Assembly (NCBI GenBank): GCA_965646165.1
Contig: CBFFYP010000014.1
Span: forward strand, 1-64,000
Length of the DNA: 64,000 nt
Direction: 5' to 3'
Source of the DNA: MGBC114844 sp910585855
GTDB lineage: Bacteria; Bacillota; Clostridia; Lachnospirales; Lachnospiraceae
In this document: piece by piece, positions 56,290 through 64,000 of the stretch
How positions within the stretch are numbered: position 1 is the stretch's first letter
How the letters are laid out: each line of letters opens with the position of its first letter
Notes under the pieces: generated by a model
The model's database searches: none
What the model was told of the DNA's origin: nothing
The model's input: the letters and a program-made list of their open reading frames with translations, nothing else
Position numbers and translations under genes: made by a program

Positions 56290-57357
56290 TTATCCGATAA
56301 TCGTTCCCCCGCCCAATACATAATCTCCCTGATAAAATACCACTGCCTGTCCGGGTGTAATCGCACGCTGAGGCTCATAAAATTTACATTCGATCTGATC
56401 TGGATCTGTTTTTCTTATTTTGCAGTATGCCCCTTTATGACTGTAGCGAATCTTGGCAAATACCTCCATTTCTCCTTCTATCTCTGGTACTGCCATAAAA
56501 TTCAGCCGATTGGCATACAGCCGATCTCCATATACTTCTTCCCCTGTTCCGATTACCACTTCATTGGTCTGGGGACGAATCTCTGTTACAAAAGCAGGAC
56601 TTCCAAGAGAAAGATTCAGCCCCTTTCTCTGTCCAATGGTATAATGAATCAATCCCTTATGCCTGCCCAGTACGATACCGTCTGCACGCACAAAATTTCC
56701 GGGCAGAATCTCGCTTTTGGTATGTTTTTTTATAAAAGCCGCATAGTCATGATCGGGTATAAAACAAATTTCCTGACTATCTTTTTTTTGTGCTACCAAA
56801 AGTCCAATCTCTTCTGCTGTCTTTCGAATTTCTTCTTTTGTATAAGCCCCTACTGGCATCAAGGTATGAGAAAGCTGCTTCTGTGTTAAATTATATAGTG
56901 CATAAGTTTGATCTTTTTGAGCCGTAACCGATTTTTTTAGAGCAAATCTCCCATTTGAAAGCTGCTCTATCTGTGCATAATGCCCGGTGGCAATAAAATC
57001 TGCTCCCAGTGAAAGGCTTTTATTTAGCAAGGCCTCCCATTTTACATATCGGTTGCAGGCGATACAAGGATTGGGCGTATGTCCTTTTAAATATTCTTCT
57101 ACAAAATAGTCGATTACTGTTTCCCGAAATTCTTTTCGAAAATTCATGACATAAAAAGGAATCCCCAAATCATCTGCTGCCCTTCTGGCATCCTCCACAG
57201 CCGACAGCCCGCAGCAGCCGTTTTCTGCCGTTTCTTCTTCCTGCCAAATCTGCATGGTAACTCCGATTACCCGATAGCCCTGCCTTTTTAATAAATAAGC
57301 TGCTACAGAAGAATCCACTCCGCCCGACATTCCAACTATAACTGTTTTTTGTTCCAT
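56290..57357 (-). CDS. mnmA: tRNA 2-thiouridylase MnmA
   Basis: 355 aa. PP-loop SGGVDS (11-16), catalytic cysteines Cys98 (NPCIAC) and Cys198 (EICF). It adds sulfur to U34 of tRNA for Glu, Gln and Lys, using sulfur from a cysteine desulfurase, which is encoded two genes upstream. ATG 57357 has AGGATGG upstream. Confidence 0.97.
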   Translation of the reverse strand: MEQKTVIVGMSGGVDSSVAAYLLKRQGYRVIGVTMQIWQEEETAENGCCGLSAVEDARRAADDLGIPFYVMNFRKEFRETVIDYFVEEYLKGHTPNPCIACNRYVKWEALLNKSLSLGADFIATGHYAQIEQLSNGRFALKKSVTAQKDQTYALYNLTQKQLSHTLMPVGAYTKEEIRKTAEEIGLLVAQKKDSQEICFIPDHDYAAFIKKHTKSEILPGNFVRADGIVLGRHKGLIHYTIGQRKGLNLSLGSPAFVTEIRPQTNEVVIGTGEEVYGDRLYANRLNFMAVPEIEGEMEVFAKIRYSHKGAYCKIRKTDPDQIECKFYEPQRAITPGQAVVFYQGDYVLGGGTIIG

Positions 57358-57391
57358 CTTTTTCCATCCTAAATTAAAATTCTATTTTCTG

Positions 57392-57670
57392 TTAAAACAT
57401 TCGATAACAAGCTGCATCCCATTCTTCTTTCCGATCCAAATACCGCTGATTCAGCCATTGAACCAGCTCTTCTCTTCCTTCTTCGGAAAAACAAAATGTC
57501 TGTCTTTCTTTTTCTTCTTTTGTACATTCAAAATTATAGGGTTCTGGCCAAATAGTAACCAAAAATTCCTCTTCTGCTTTTTCAATTCGATACCGCATCC
57601 CCCGATACCCTCCGGTAAATACACTCTTTTTATAGAAATTAAGAGGCATTAATTCCGCCTTCTCAATCAT
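57392..57670 (-). CDS. Small conserved protein between nifS and mnmA
   Basis: 92 aa, MIEKAELMPLNFYKKSVFTG at the N terminus and EEWDAACYRMF at the C terminus. It starts 4 bp after the cysteine desulfurase stop, so it is co-translated. No catalytic motif is visible apart from a Cys near each end (FEC, AACY). A sulfur-relay or specificity role is possible from context only. Confidence 0.75.
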   Translation of the reverse strand: MIEKAELMPLNFYKKSVFTGGYRGMRYRIEKAEEEFLVTIWPEPYNFECTKEEKERQTFCFSEEGREELVQWLNQRYLDRKEEWDAACYRMF

Positions 57671-57673
57671 AAA

Positions 57674-58864
57674 TCATACATTCCTTCCATTCTGTTTTAC
57701 AAAATCATCATACAAAGGGGACATTGCACGCAATTTTTCCACAATTTCTTTTATCGAATCCACCACAAAATCCATCTCTTCTTTTGTATTTTCCTCTCCA
57801 AGCGTCATCCGCAAAGAGCCATGTGCAATCTCATGAGGCAGTCCAATCGCCAAAAGTACATGAGAAGGATCTAGCGATCCAGATGTACAAGCCGATCCAC
57901 TGGAAGCACAAATTCCTTTCATATCCAACATAATCAATAACGATTCTCCCTCAATAAACTGTATACTGATATTGATATTATTCGGCAGCCGCCGTTTTCG
58001 ATCTCCGTTTAACCGCACATAAGGAATTTCCTTTAAAATTCGCTCAATCGCAGCATCCCGCACACTTTGTACCTTCCGGCTTCTTGCTTCCATATCTGCC
58101 ATAGCAAGTTCTACTGCCTTTCCAAATCCGATAATCCCCGATACATTTTCTGTTCCGGCACGTCTGCGGCGTTCCTGTGCGCCTCCGTGAATCAGCGGTC
58201 CTATTTTTACTCCATTTCGTACATAAAGAAATCCGATCCCCTTCGGTCCGTTTAATTTATGACCGCTGGCACTTAATAAATCAATATGCATCTCATCTAC
58301 TTGAATTGGAATCTGTCCATAAGCCTGTACTGCATCCGTATGAAAAAGAATCCCTTTTTCCTTTGCAATCTCTCCAATTTCCTTTATCGGCTCGATTGTT
58401 CCTATCTCATTATTGGCAAACATAACAGAAATTAAAATCGTAGTAGGACGAATTGCTGCCCGCAGTTCCTCCAAATCAATCAATCCATTTTCATCCACAT
58501 TTAAATAAGTAACAGCAACACCCTGCTTTTCTAAATATTCACAGGTATGCAAAATCGCATGATGCTCTATTTTTGTTGTAATAATATGATTTCCCTTTGT
58601 ACAATACATTTCTGCAATCGATTTTAGCGCCCAGTTATCTGCCTCTGTTCCGCCTGCTGTAAAATAAATTTCCTCTTTCTTTGCTCCAAGAGAATCGGCT
58701 ATCGTTTCCCGTGCCTTTTGTATCTCAATTTTATTTTTTGCTGCAAATCCATATACAGAAGAAGGATTTCCAAACTGATTCGTAAAATAAGGAAGCATCG
58801 CCTCCACCACTTCTTTTCGTGCTGCTGTCGTAGCAGCATGATCTAAATATATAAACTGCTCCAT
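57674..58864 (-). CDS. Cysteine desulfurase (NifS/IscS type)
   Basis: 396 aa from ATG 58864 (GGGAG upstream; frame open to 58957). PLP lysine Lys203 in SASGHKLNGPKG; catalytic Cys326 in SSGSACTSGS, the group I loop. It supplies persulfide sulfur, here most likely to MnmA in the same operon. Not a SufS-type enzyme. Confidence 0.95.
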   Translation of the reverse strand: MEQFIYLDHAATTAARKEVVEAMLPYFTNQFGNPSSVYGFAAKNKIEIQKARETIADSLGAKKEEIYFTAGGTEADNWALKSIAEMYCTKGNHIITTKIEHHAILHTCEYLEKQGVAVTYLNVDENGLIDLEELRAAIRPTTILISVMFANNEIGTIEPIKEIGEIAKEKGILFHTDAVQAYGQIPIQVDEMHIDLLSASGHKLNGPKGIGFLYVRNGVKIGPLIHGGAQERRRRAGTENVSGIIGFGKAVELAMADMEARSRKVQSVRDAAIERILKEIPYVRLNGDRKRRLPNNINISIQFIEGESLLIMLDMKGICASSGSACTSGSLDPSHVLLAIGLPHEIAHGSLRMTLGEENTKEEMDFVVDSIKEIVEKLRAMSPLYDDFVKQNGRNV

Positions 58865-59057
58865 ATCATACTCCCTTTCTGCGCTGCTGCGCTGTTTTCT
58901 CTCTTTTCCTAGTGTTTTAATAGGTTTTATATTACCACTGCTTATTCTGATTGTCAATGCAAGTTTTTATACTGATTTTTCTATTTTTATACAAGTTCTC
59001 ATTCTGAGAATCCTATTTTTTACATATATATAAACTGAACTTCAAAAGAGGTGATTT

Positions 59058-60608
59058 ATGGAAAAATCAAATTCTCTCTCCAACCTTTTTAAAAGCCCTT
59101 TCTTTCATGCGACTTTTTATTTAACCGCTGCCGGTTTTCTTTGCAGACTATTAGGGTTCTTCTATAGAATATTCCTATCCAATGTAATTGGTGCAGAAGG
59201 TATGGGAATCTATGAACTTATTTTCCCGATTTATGGTCTTTGCCACGCTATCAGCGTTTCCCCAATCCAAACGGCTATTTCCAAATTTACAGCAGAAGAG
59301 TCCAAAGGAAACGGCTACATCAACAGCCGCCGCACTCTCCATGCAGGACTTTTCCTTTCCTTTTCTCTTTCTGCACTTTTGGCACTTTCTGTTTGGATTA
59401 GTTCTGATTGGATCGCCAATCATTTTTTATTTGAAGAACGCTGTACCTCTTTACTGAAAATTATGGCGGTTGCACTGCCGTTTAGCTCCATTCATAGCTG
59501 TATCAGCGGTTACTACTACGGCATAAAAAAAGCGGGAATCCCTTCCCTCTCTCAGCTTACCGAACAAATTGTAAGAGTTTCTTCGGTCTATTTACTCGTT
59601 TCTATTGCACAGACCAATCACCTGCAGATTACACCGCTTTTTGCCGTATACGGACTTTTATTTGGGGAAGCCGCCTCTTTCCTATTCTCGACTCTCTCCA
59701 TCTGTCTTAGTAAAAACTGCGGCAGCAAAAAAGCTACTGCTTTCTGGCCAATACAGCTAAAAAATATTTTACTGTTAGCCATTCCGCTGTCCCTAAATCG
59801 TCTGATGCTGACCTTTTTTCAAAGCATTGAATCCATCAGCATCCCAACCAATTTAAGACTCTACGGCATGAGCAGCACAACCGCTCTAGAAACCTATGGC
59901 GTCTTTACCGGAATGTCTATGCACTTTATTCTGTTTCCAGCAGCCATCACCAATTCACTGGCTGTTATGCTGCTGCCCGCCGTATCCGAAGCACAAAGTC
60001 AAAAAAACAACCGCCGCATTTCCGATATGGCAAGCAAAAGTCTTCGGTTCTGCCTAACGATCGGCATCCTGTTTACCGGCATCTTTCTTGTCTACGGAGC
60101 CGATATGGGTACGATTGTCTTCCACAATTCACTTGCCGGAAACTATATCACTACCTTGTCTTGGCTCTGTCCGTTCCTCTATGTTTCTACCACAATCGGA
60201 AGCATACTAAACGGACTTGGAAAAACAAAATCTACTTTCCTACACAATATGGCATCCCTGTGTCTGCGTATCCTTTTTATCTTCCTGCTTGTACCAAGAC
60301 TTGGAATGTATGGATATCTGCTAGGCGTATTGATCAGCCAGCTTTTACTTATGCTTCTGCATCTCTATTCCTGCCAAAAAAGTATTAAATTAGAATTTTA
60401 CGTATTCCCCGATATGATAAAACCGATTTTTTGTACAGCATCTGCTCTGCTGATAACAAAATTTCTCTCCGAACACATCCTGCATACATACTTTTCCCTT
60501 TCTCCCCTTTTAGAACTTGGAGTGCATTGTATGCTGTCTGCTTTCCTGTTCTTTATCATCCTTTACCTAACAGAACCAGACGGAAAATCCTTCCTACTAC
60601 GAAAATAA
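59058..60608 (+). CDS. SpoVB/MurJ-type flippase
   Basis: 516 aa, about 14 hydrophobic helices, MOP-superfamily flippase. N terminus LTAAGFLCRLLGFFYRIFLS and GAEGMGIYELIFPIYGL match the SpoVB/lipid II-like flippase group. It should flip an undecaprenyl-linked precursor, for spore cortex or polysaccharide synthesis. AGAGGTGA precedes ATG 59058. Divergent from the cysteine desulfurase operon. Confidence 0.9.
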   Translation: MEKSNSLSNLFKSPFFHATFYLTAAGFLCRLLGFFYRIFLSNVIGAEGMGIYELIFPIYGLCHAISVSPIQTAISKFTAEESKGNGYINSRRTLHAGLFLSFSLSALLALSVWISSDWIANHFLFEERCTSLLKIMAVALPFSSIHSCISGYYYGIKKAGIPSLSQLTEQIVRVSSVYLLVSIAQTNHLQITPLFAVYGLLFGEAASFLFSTLSICLSKNCGSKKATAFWPIQLKNILLLAIPLSLNRLMLTFFQSIESISIPTNLRLYGMSSTTALETYGVFTGMSMHFILFPAAITNSLAVMLLPAVSEAQSQKNNRRISDMASKSLRFCLTIGILFTGIFLVYGADMGTIVFHNSLAGNYITTLSWLCPFLYVSTTIGSILNGLGKTKSTFLHNMASLCLRILFIFLLVPRLGMYGYLLGVLISQLLLMLLHLYSCQKSIKLEFYVFPDMIKPIFCTASALLITKFLSEHILHTYFSLSPLLELGVHCMLSAFLFFIILYLTEPDGKSFLLRK

Positions 60609-60628
60609 AAGAGAGAGGACGCCAAAGA

Positions 60629-60774
60629 GGACGCCAAAATCGAAAGGAAAATCCGCTCCGAGCCCGCTCTCGCTTAGCATTTCCTCGTAGCGGACACTAG
60701 GGTGCTAAAACACAGCACCCAAGTGCCGACGGGAAATGATGACCCTGCGCAGACATTCCTTTCGATTTTAGCTA
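60629..60774 (-). repeat. Family A element with doubled terminus
   Basis: Reverse copy. Arms CAAAATCGAAAGGAA and TTCCTTTCGATTTTA pair closely. GGACGCCAAA occurs twice at the left end (60617 and 60629), so the terminus is duplicated. Internal hairpin GGGTGCT/AGCACCC. The 277 bp to the next A copy (60775-61051) hold nothing else. Confidence 0.85.
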
Positions 60775-61051
60775 CATATTACCAACCAGCAGAAAAAAAT
60801 AATTACAAACACTTGCTGCAAACATTTAGAGCCTGTTTCATATCTTCTTAATTTGCCTTAAAATAAGCCATTCTTTTTTATTCAAATCATTCGTAATATC
60901 TTTCTCCTCTTACAATGAACAGATATAAATAAAAACTTACCAGAATTATATGTGTCAAAAACTCATTAAAAATTTCACTTTATCACTTTATTATCATTTA
61001 TAGTTGCAACTCTTTACAGCAATATCCTATATCCTTTTCCGGCTGGTAAGC

Positions 61052-61202
61052 GTAGCTGAAAGCGGAAGGAAGGTCTATGCAGGGTCATCATTTCCCGTCG
61101 GCACTTAGGCACGGTATTTTCGTGCCTTATGTGTCCGCTACGAGGAAATGCTAAGCGCAAGCAGGCCCGGAATAGACCTTCCTTCCGCTTTCAGCGTCCT
61201 CC
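61052..61202 (+). repeat. Family A element
   Basis: Forward copy. Arms CTGAAAGCGGAAGGAAGGTC and GACCTTCCTTCCGCTTTCAG are a perfect 20-bp inverted repeat. Internal hairpin GGCACG/CGTGCC. Right end GCGTCCTCC. Confidence 0.9.
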
Positions 61203-61229
61203 CCAGATAAAAAATCCACAATTTTTGTT

Positions 61230-62342
61230 CTATGCCACAATGATTGCCATTAAATAAAAAGGAATTACTTCCCCTTTTTCACAAGGTAAAATTTCTATTT
61301 CCACCCGATGTCGTTTTTTCTCTCCATGATGTATTAAGACCTGTAAATACTGACAATCCCCCCATTCTTCCTCAAAATTTCCATCCAGTAAAACTCCATT
61401 TTCCCGTTCTCCATCTAAAACCGCCAAAGCGGAAAGCGCAGGTTTTTTTACCGATTTTCGATACTGAACCGCAATGCAATCTCCTTCTACTTCAAATACA
61501 ATTCGATCTCCTGTTCGTTTTCCAATCCATCCATTACGAAATGCATCCAAATGTCCCATCTTTTCTTCTGTATCCGTCAAAAAGCCAAAAAGTGAAGGCA
61601 CACATTCCCGAATGGTAAGTCTTTCTGCCTTTTCATATCCATTTGCAGTCATAGCAGCAGGAAGTTCTTTTTCTATATAAGTTTCTATATAAAAATCTTG
61701 TCGATTAACAGTTGACTCTTCTAGTATCTGGTCTTTTCCCTTTTCTAAAAATCGGATCACTTCCTCTGCCACAAGCTTATGCCCGAAATCATTTGGGTGA
61801 AGTCCATCCGACGTCAATTCCATTCGGCTAAATTCCCCTGCCCTCATCCTCTGATAGACCGTATCTCGAATACTGATACAAGGCAGATGATACCACTGTC
61901 CGACTGCTTGGTGATATTCCTGTGCACTTAATCCAGTGTCATAAAAAACATTGTGCAGCAGCACTACGGCAGGCTTTGAACTCCAAGAAAGCAGACGTCG
62001 TACCAGCCCCTCATAAGTTTCCTGAAAAAATAAATTCCCTGTATCATTTACACTAAAGTCTACTACAACAAAATCCGGCTGATACATCAAAAGATCTGTT
62101 TTTACACGTGCTGTTCCATAGTGAGAAGAAGTCCCGCCAATCCCGCCATTGATATAATGAAATTTCGCCTTTGGAAATGTCTGTACCCACCATTGAAATA
62201 CCCGATAAGCATACGTCTTTTCCTGACAGGATGCCAAACTTCCCTGTGTAATCGATCCTCCAAAAAATCCGATTGTCAGTTCCTCCCCCTGCTCTGCCCG
62301 GCACATTACCTCTTTTAAACGTGCCATATTAACTTGATTCAT
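61230..62342 (-). CDS. SGNH/GDSL-family hydrolase 1
   Basis: 370 aa. An N-terminal SGNH domain with GGSITQG (nucleophile Ser), GGIGGTSS, VNDTGN and the His of DGLHPND, so the full Ser-Gly-Asn-His set is present; followed by a C-terminal beta domain (about 240-370). Likely carbohydrate esterase (deacetylase) or lipase-like, with no signal peptide, so cytoplasmic. GGGTGGTGATG precedes ATG 62342. It lies 6 bp after the second SGNH gene. Confidence 0.85.
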   Translation of the reverse strand: MNQVNMARLKEVMCRAEQGEELTIGFFGGSITQGSLASCQEKTYAYRVFQWWVQTFPKAKFHYINGGIGGTSSHYGTARVKTDLLMYQPDFVVVDFSVNDTGNLFFQETYEGLVRRLLSWSSKPAVVLLHNVFYDTGLSAQEYHQAVGQWYHLPCISIRDTVYQRMRAGEFSRMELTSDGLHPNDFGHKLVAEEVIRFLEKGKDQILEESTVNRQDFYIETYIEKELPAAMTANGYEKAERLTIRECVPSLFGFLTDTEEKMGHLDAFRNGWIGKRTGDRIVFEVEGDCIAVQYRKSVKKPALSALAVLDGERENGVLLDGNFEEEWGDCQYLQVLIHHGEKKRHRVEIEILPCEKGEVIPFYLMAIIVA

Positions 62343-62348
62343 ACTTCA

Positions 62349-63395
62349 TCACCACCCTTCTATCTCAAGACTTTCCAAATAAGCTGCCAGTTCTTCTGCC
62401 ATCTCCTCTGCTTCTAAAGTCCGAAGATGCCCCGGCGTCCCCTGCCCGGTTCTCTGAAACCAAAAATAGGTTACCCGTGGATCTGCCATTTCCTTACAAA
62501 CCTGCTCGATCGACAAATCCCATCCAATATCATGATTTAATAAAGTCGTACAGCAGACCACATGCGCTTTTGGATACTGCGCTAAAATTTTCTCCAAAAA
62601 TGTCCAATACCGTTCTCTCCAAAGCACAGCTTTCTCCCCCATACGATCCTCTTTCATATAATCCTCTGGATGACTATCATTTTGCCCAATTGCTACAATC
62701 ACCACATCCGGCGTATAATCAGAAAAATCCCAAGAAACCATTTCTCCAAGTTCTGTCTGATAATGCATTTGATTCCAGATCGTTTCCATCCCAATCAAAT
62801 CCGGCGTTCCAAACCATCCTGTCCCGTCCATAAGAGCAATCCCGCCCTGTGCAATATCATGCAGTTGTGCATGAAGTTTCCGAGCTGTTATCCACGCATA
62901 AGAATACCAGCTATTTGAAAACCGCCCGTTATGATTCGGAGGATCTGCCCTTCCAAACCAATCCACCGCTTCAGACACCTCCCCTGCCGAAACCGAATCC
63001 CCATATACTTCTATCTTTCGTTTCGGTTTTTCCGGTGCTTCTAACATCCTGCCCCCATCCGACACCAGCAAAGAACAAAGCCGTATCTCATGACAGCTAT
63101 CCTGCCGTTTAAAAAAAAGAACACTATGTACTCCATCCTGTTCCTCTTCCAAAAAAGAAATCTCTGTCTGTCCTTCCTTCTTCAAAATCCAGCACTTCTG
63201 CACCCCGTCTACAATCGCACCAACATAATTATTCCAATAAACATTCCGATTTTCCAAAACCAAAACCGCCTTACGTCCAAAAAACCGAAACTCAAGAGAA
63301 GAAGCCGGAAAAATAAACTCCGGTCTTTTTCGATTACGCCGATCAATCCTTCCGCTATACACCAATTCTTCCCGATCCAAATCTATCTCTATCAT
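62349..63395 (-). CDS. SGNH hydrolase 2 (CE2-like esterase)
   Basis: 348 aa from ATG 63395 (AGGA upstream; frame open to a TTG at 63431). N-terminal beta domain (about 1-125), then a SGNH domain with YGDSVSAGE (Ser), GQNDSHPEDY and the His of GTPGHL. The order (beta domain first, SGNH second) and motifs fit CE2-type acetylxylan esterases, some of which use a Ser-His dyad; here the residue three before His is Thr rather than Asp. No signal peptide, so intracellular. Confidence 0.8.
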   Translation of the reverse strand: MIEIDLDREELVYSGRIDRRNRKRPEFIFPASSLEFRFFGRKAVLVLENRNVYWNNYVGAIVDGVQKCWILKKEGQTEISFLEEEQDGVHSVLFFKRQDSCHEIRLCSLLVSDGGRMLEAPEKPKRKIEVYGDSVSAGEVSEAVDWFGRADPPNHNGRFSNSWYSYAWITARKLHAQLHDIAQGGIALMDGTGWFGTPDLIGMETIWNQMHYQTELGEMVSWDFSDYTPDVVIVAIGQNDSHPEDYMKEDRMGEKAVLWRERYWTFLEKILAQYPKAHVVCCTTLLNHDIGWDLSIEQVCKEMADPRVTYFWFQRTGQGTPGHLRTLEAEEMAEELAAYLESLEIEGW

Positions 63396-63586
63396 AGCTT
63401 TCCTGCTCCATCCATTCCTTATTTCCCACAATCACAGTTCAAAAACAGCATACTCCGCTGTTTCCCCACTCTATCCATTCCTATTCTCCACAATCCCAAC
63501 AGTTGTAAACACATAACAAAAACAGCCATCCTTTCCAATTCAGCCACATATTCCCCCCAGTAACTCTACCTACCGGCAAAAATACA

Positions 63587-63749
63587 CAGCAAAAATCCGA
63601 AGGGAGGGTCTGCAAAGGGTCATCATTTCCCGTCGGCACTCAGGCACTGTGCTGCTGTATTTTAGTGTCTTATGTGTCCGCTATGAAAATAGGAAATGCT
63701 AAGCACAAGCAGAACCCGGTGCAGACCTCCCTTCGGATTTTAGCGTTCC
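63587..63749 (+). repeat. Family A element
   Basis: Forward copy. Arms GCAAAAATCCGAAGGGAGG and CCTCCCTTCGGATTTTAGC differ at one position. Internal hairpin GGCACT/AGTGTC with one mismatch. It lies between the end of the phosphohexomutase gene and the CE2-like gene. Confidence 0.85.
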
Positions 63750-63753
63750 CTTT

Positions 63754-64000
63754 TCACAATATAAGTTGAGTCAAAGCCTGCTTCAACCCTTCCAAAGCTG
63801 CCGAAGCCGCTGAAAGACTTTCTTCTTTCACTCCCATATAAAACTTCACCTTTGGCTCTGTCCCGGAAGGTCTGACGCAGCACCAAGCCCCCCGTTCCAA
63901 TTCATAATAAAGCACATTCGATTTCGGCAGTCCGGTAGGCGTCACCGTCTTATCTTCCAGCAAAAGCCGTGTTCCCGCCTGATAATCCCGAAATGCAATA
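63754..64000 (-). CDS. Phosphohexomutase (C-terminal part)
   Basis: Cut by the right edge; the frame continues past 64000. The C-terminal domain contains RPSGTEPKVKFYMGV, the phosphate-binding loop of the alpha-D-phosphohexomutase family, so it is a phosphoglucomutase/phosphomannomutase. It ends 5 bp from an A element. Confidence 0.9.
   Translation of the reverse strand, partial: IAFRDYQAGTRLLLEDKTVTPTGLPKSNVLYYELERGAWCCVRPSGTEPKVKFYMGVKEESLSAASAALEGLKQALTQLIL

Overview
The window looks like the chromosome of a low-GC, spore-forming Firmicute, most likely a gut Lachnospiraceae/Clostridia member. This is inferred from AT-rich codon use, strong AGGAGG-type ribosome binding sites, a SleB-type cortex hydrolase, a SpoVB-like flippase, the clostridial-type LeuC/LeuD pair and the cysteine desulfurase-MnmA arrangement. 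No rRNA, tRNA or CRISPR array was seen.

Layout. 331-5138 (minus): a four-gene envelope operon of two lipoproteins, a zinc-ribbon membrane protein and a TPM-domain protein. 6135-11525 (minus): two tandem large dynamin-like GTPases. 12285-19920: a WYL regulator and a run of little-known genes (AAA+ ATPase, small membrane proteins, two DUF697-type membrane proteins, a 52-aa ORF) with a divergent XRE regulator. 20035-21563: a decayed IS200/IS605 element. 21738-23885: a lipoprotein and a second WYL regulator. 24827-35595 (minus): a MoxR-DUF5682-VWA-SWIM-DUF4132 operon resembling the E. coli yehILMPQ genes. 36099-38576: an unknown protein, a GNAT acetyltransferase, a decayed IS607 element and a BlaI/MecI fragment. 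39065-48234: a PIN/NYN-like protein, an HdeD-like membrane protein, a FapA-like DUF342 protein, a DUF4358 lipoprotein, a two-component system and a CheY/CheX-like pair. 48741-64000: housekeeping genes (threonine synthase, SleB-like hydrolase, LeuCD with divergent LysR, HD hydrolase, MnmA, cysteine desulfurase, SpoVB-like flippase, two SGNH esterases, end of a phosphohexomutase).

The most striking non-coding feature is two families of intergenic palindromic elements, here called A (about 150-165 bp, 14 copies or remnants) and B (about 330 bp half-units, often paired in inverted orientation into units of about 730-760 bp). Both end in GGACGC/GCGTCC. In the better-preserved copies the two outer arms are complementary to each other, yet the arm sequence differs from copy to copy; A also has an internal hairpin whose two strands change together. 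They sit mostly at gene ends, sometimes between genes of one operon, sometimes supplying the last codons of a gene, and one lies in a transposase remnant. They encode no convincing protein.

Working together: the dynamin/DUF697/AAA+ region and the MoxR/VWA/SWIM/DUF4132 operon are two multi-gene accessory systems with membrane, ATPase and regulatory parts, each with a WYL regulator nearby. Their function is inferred only from context.
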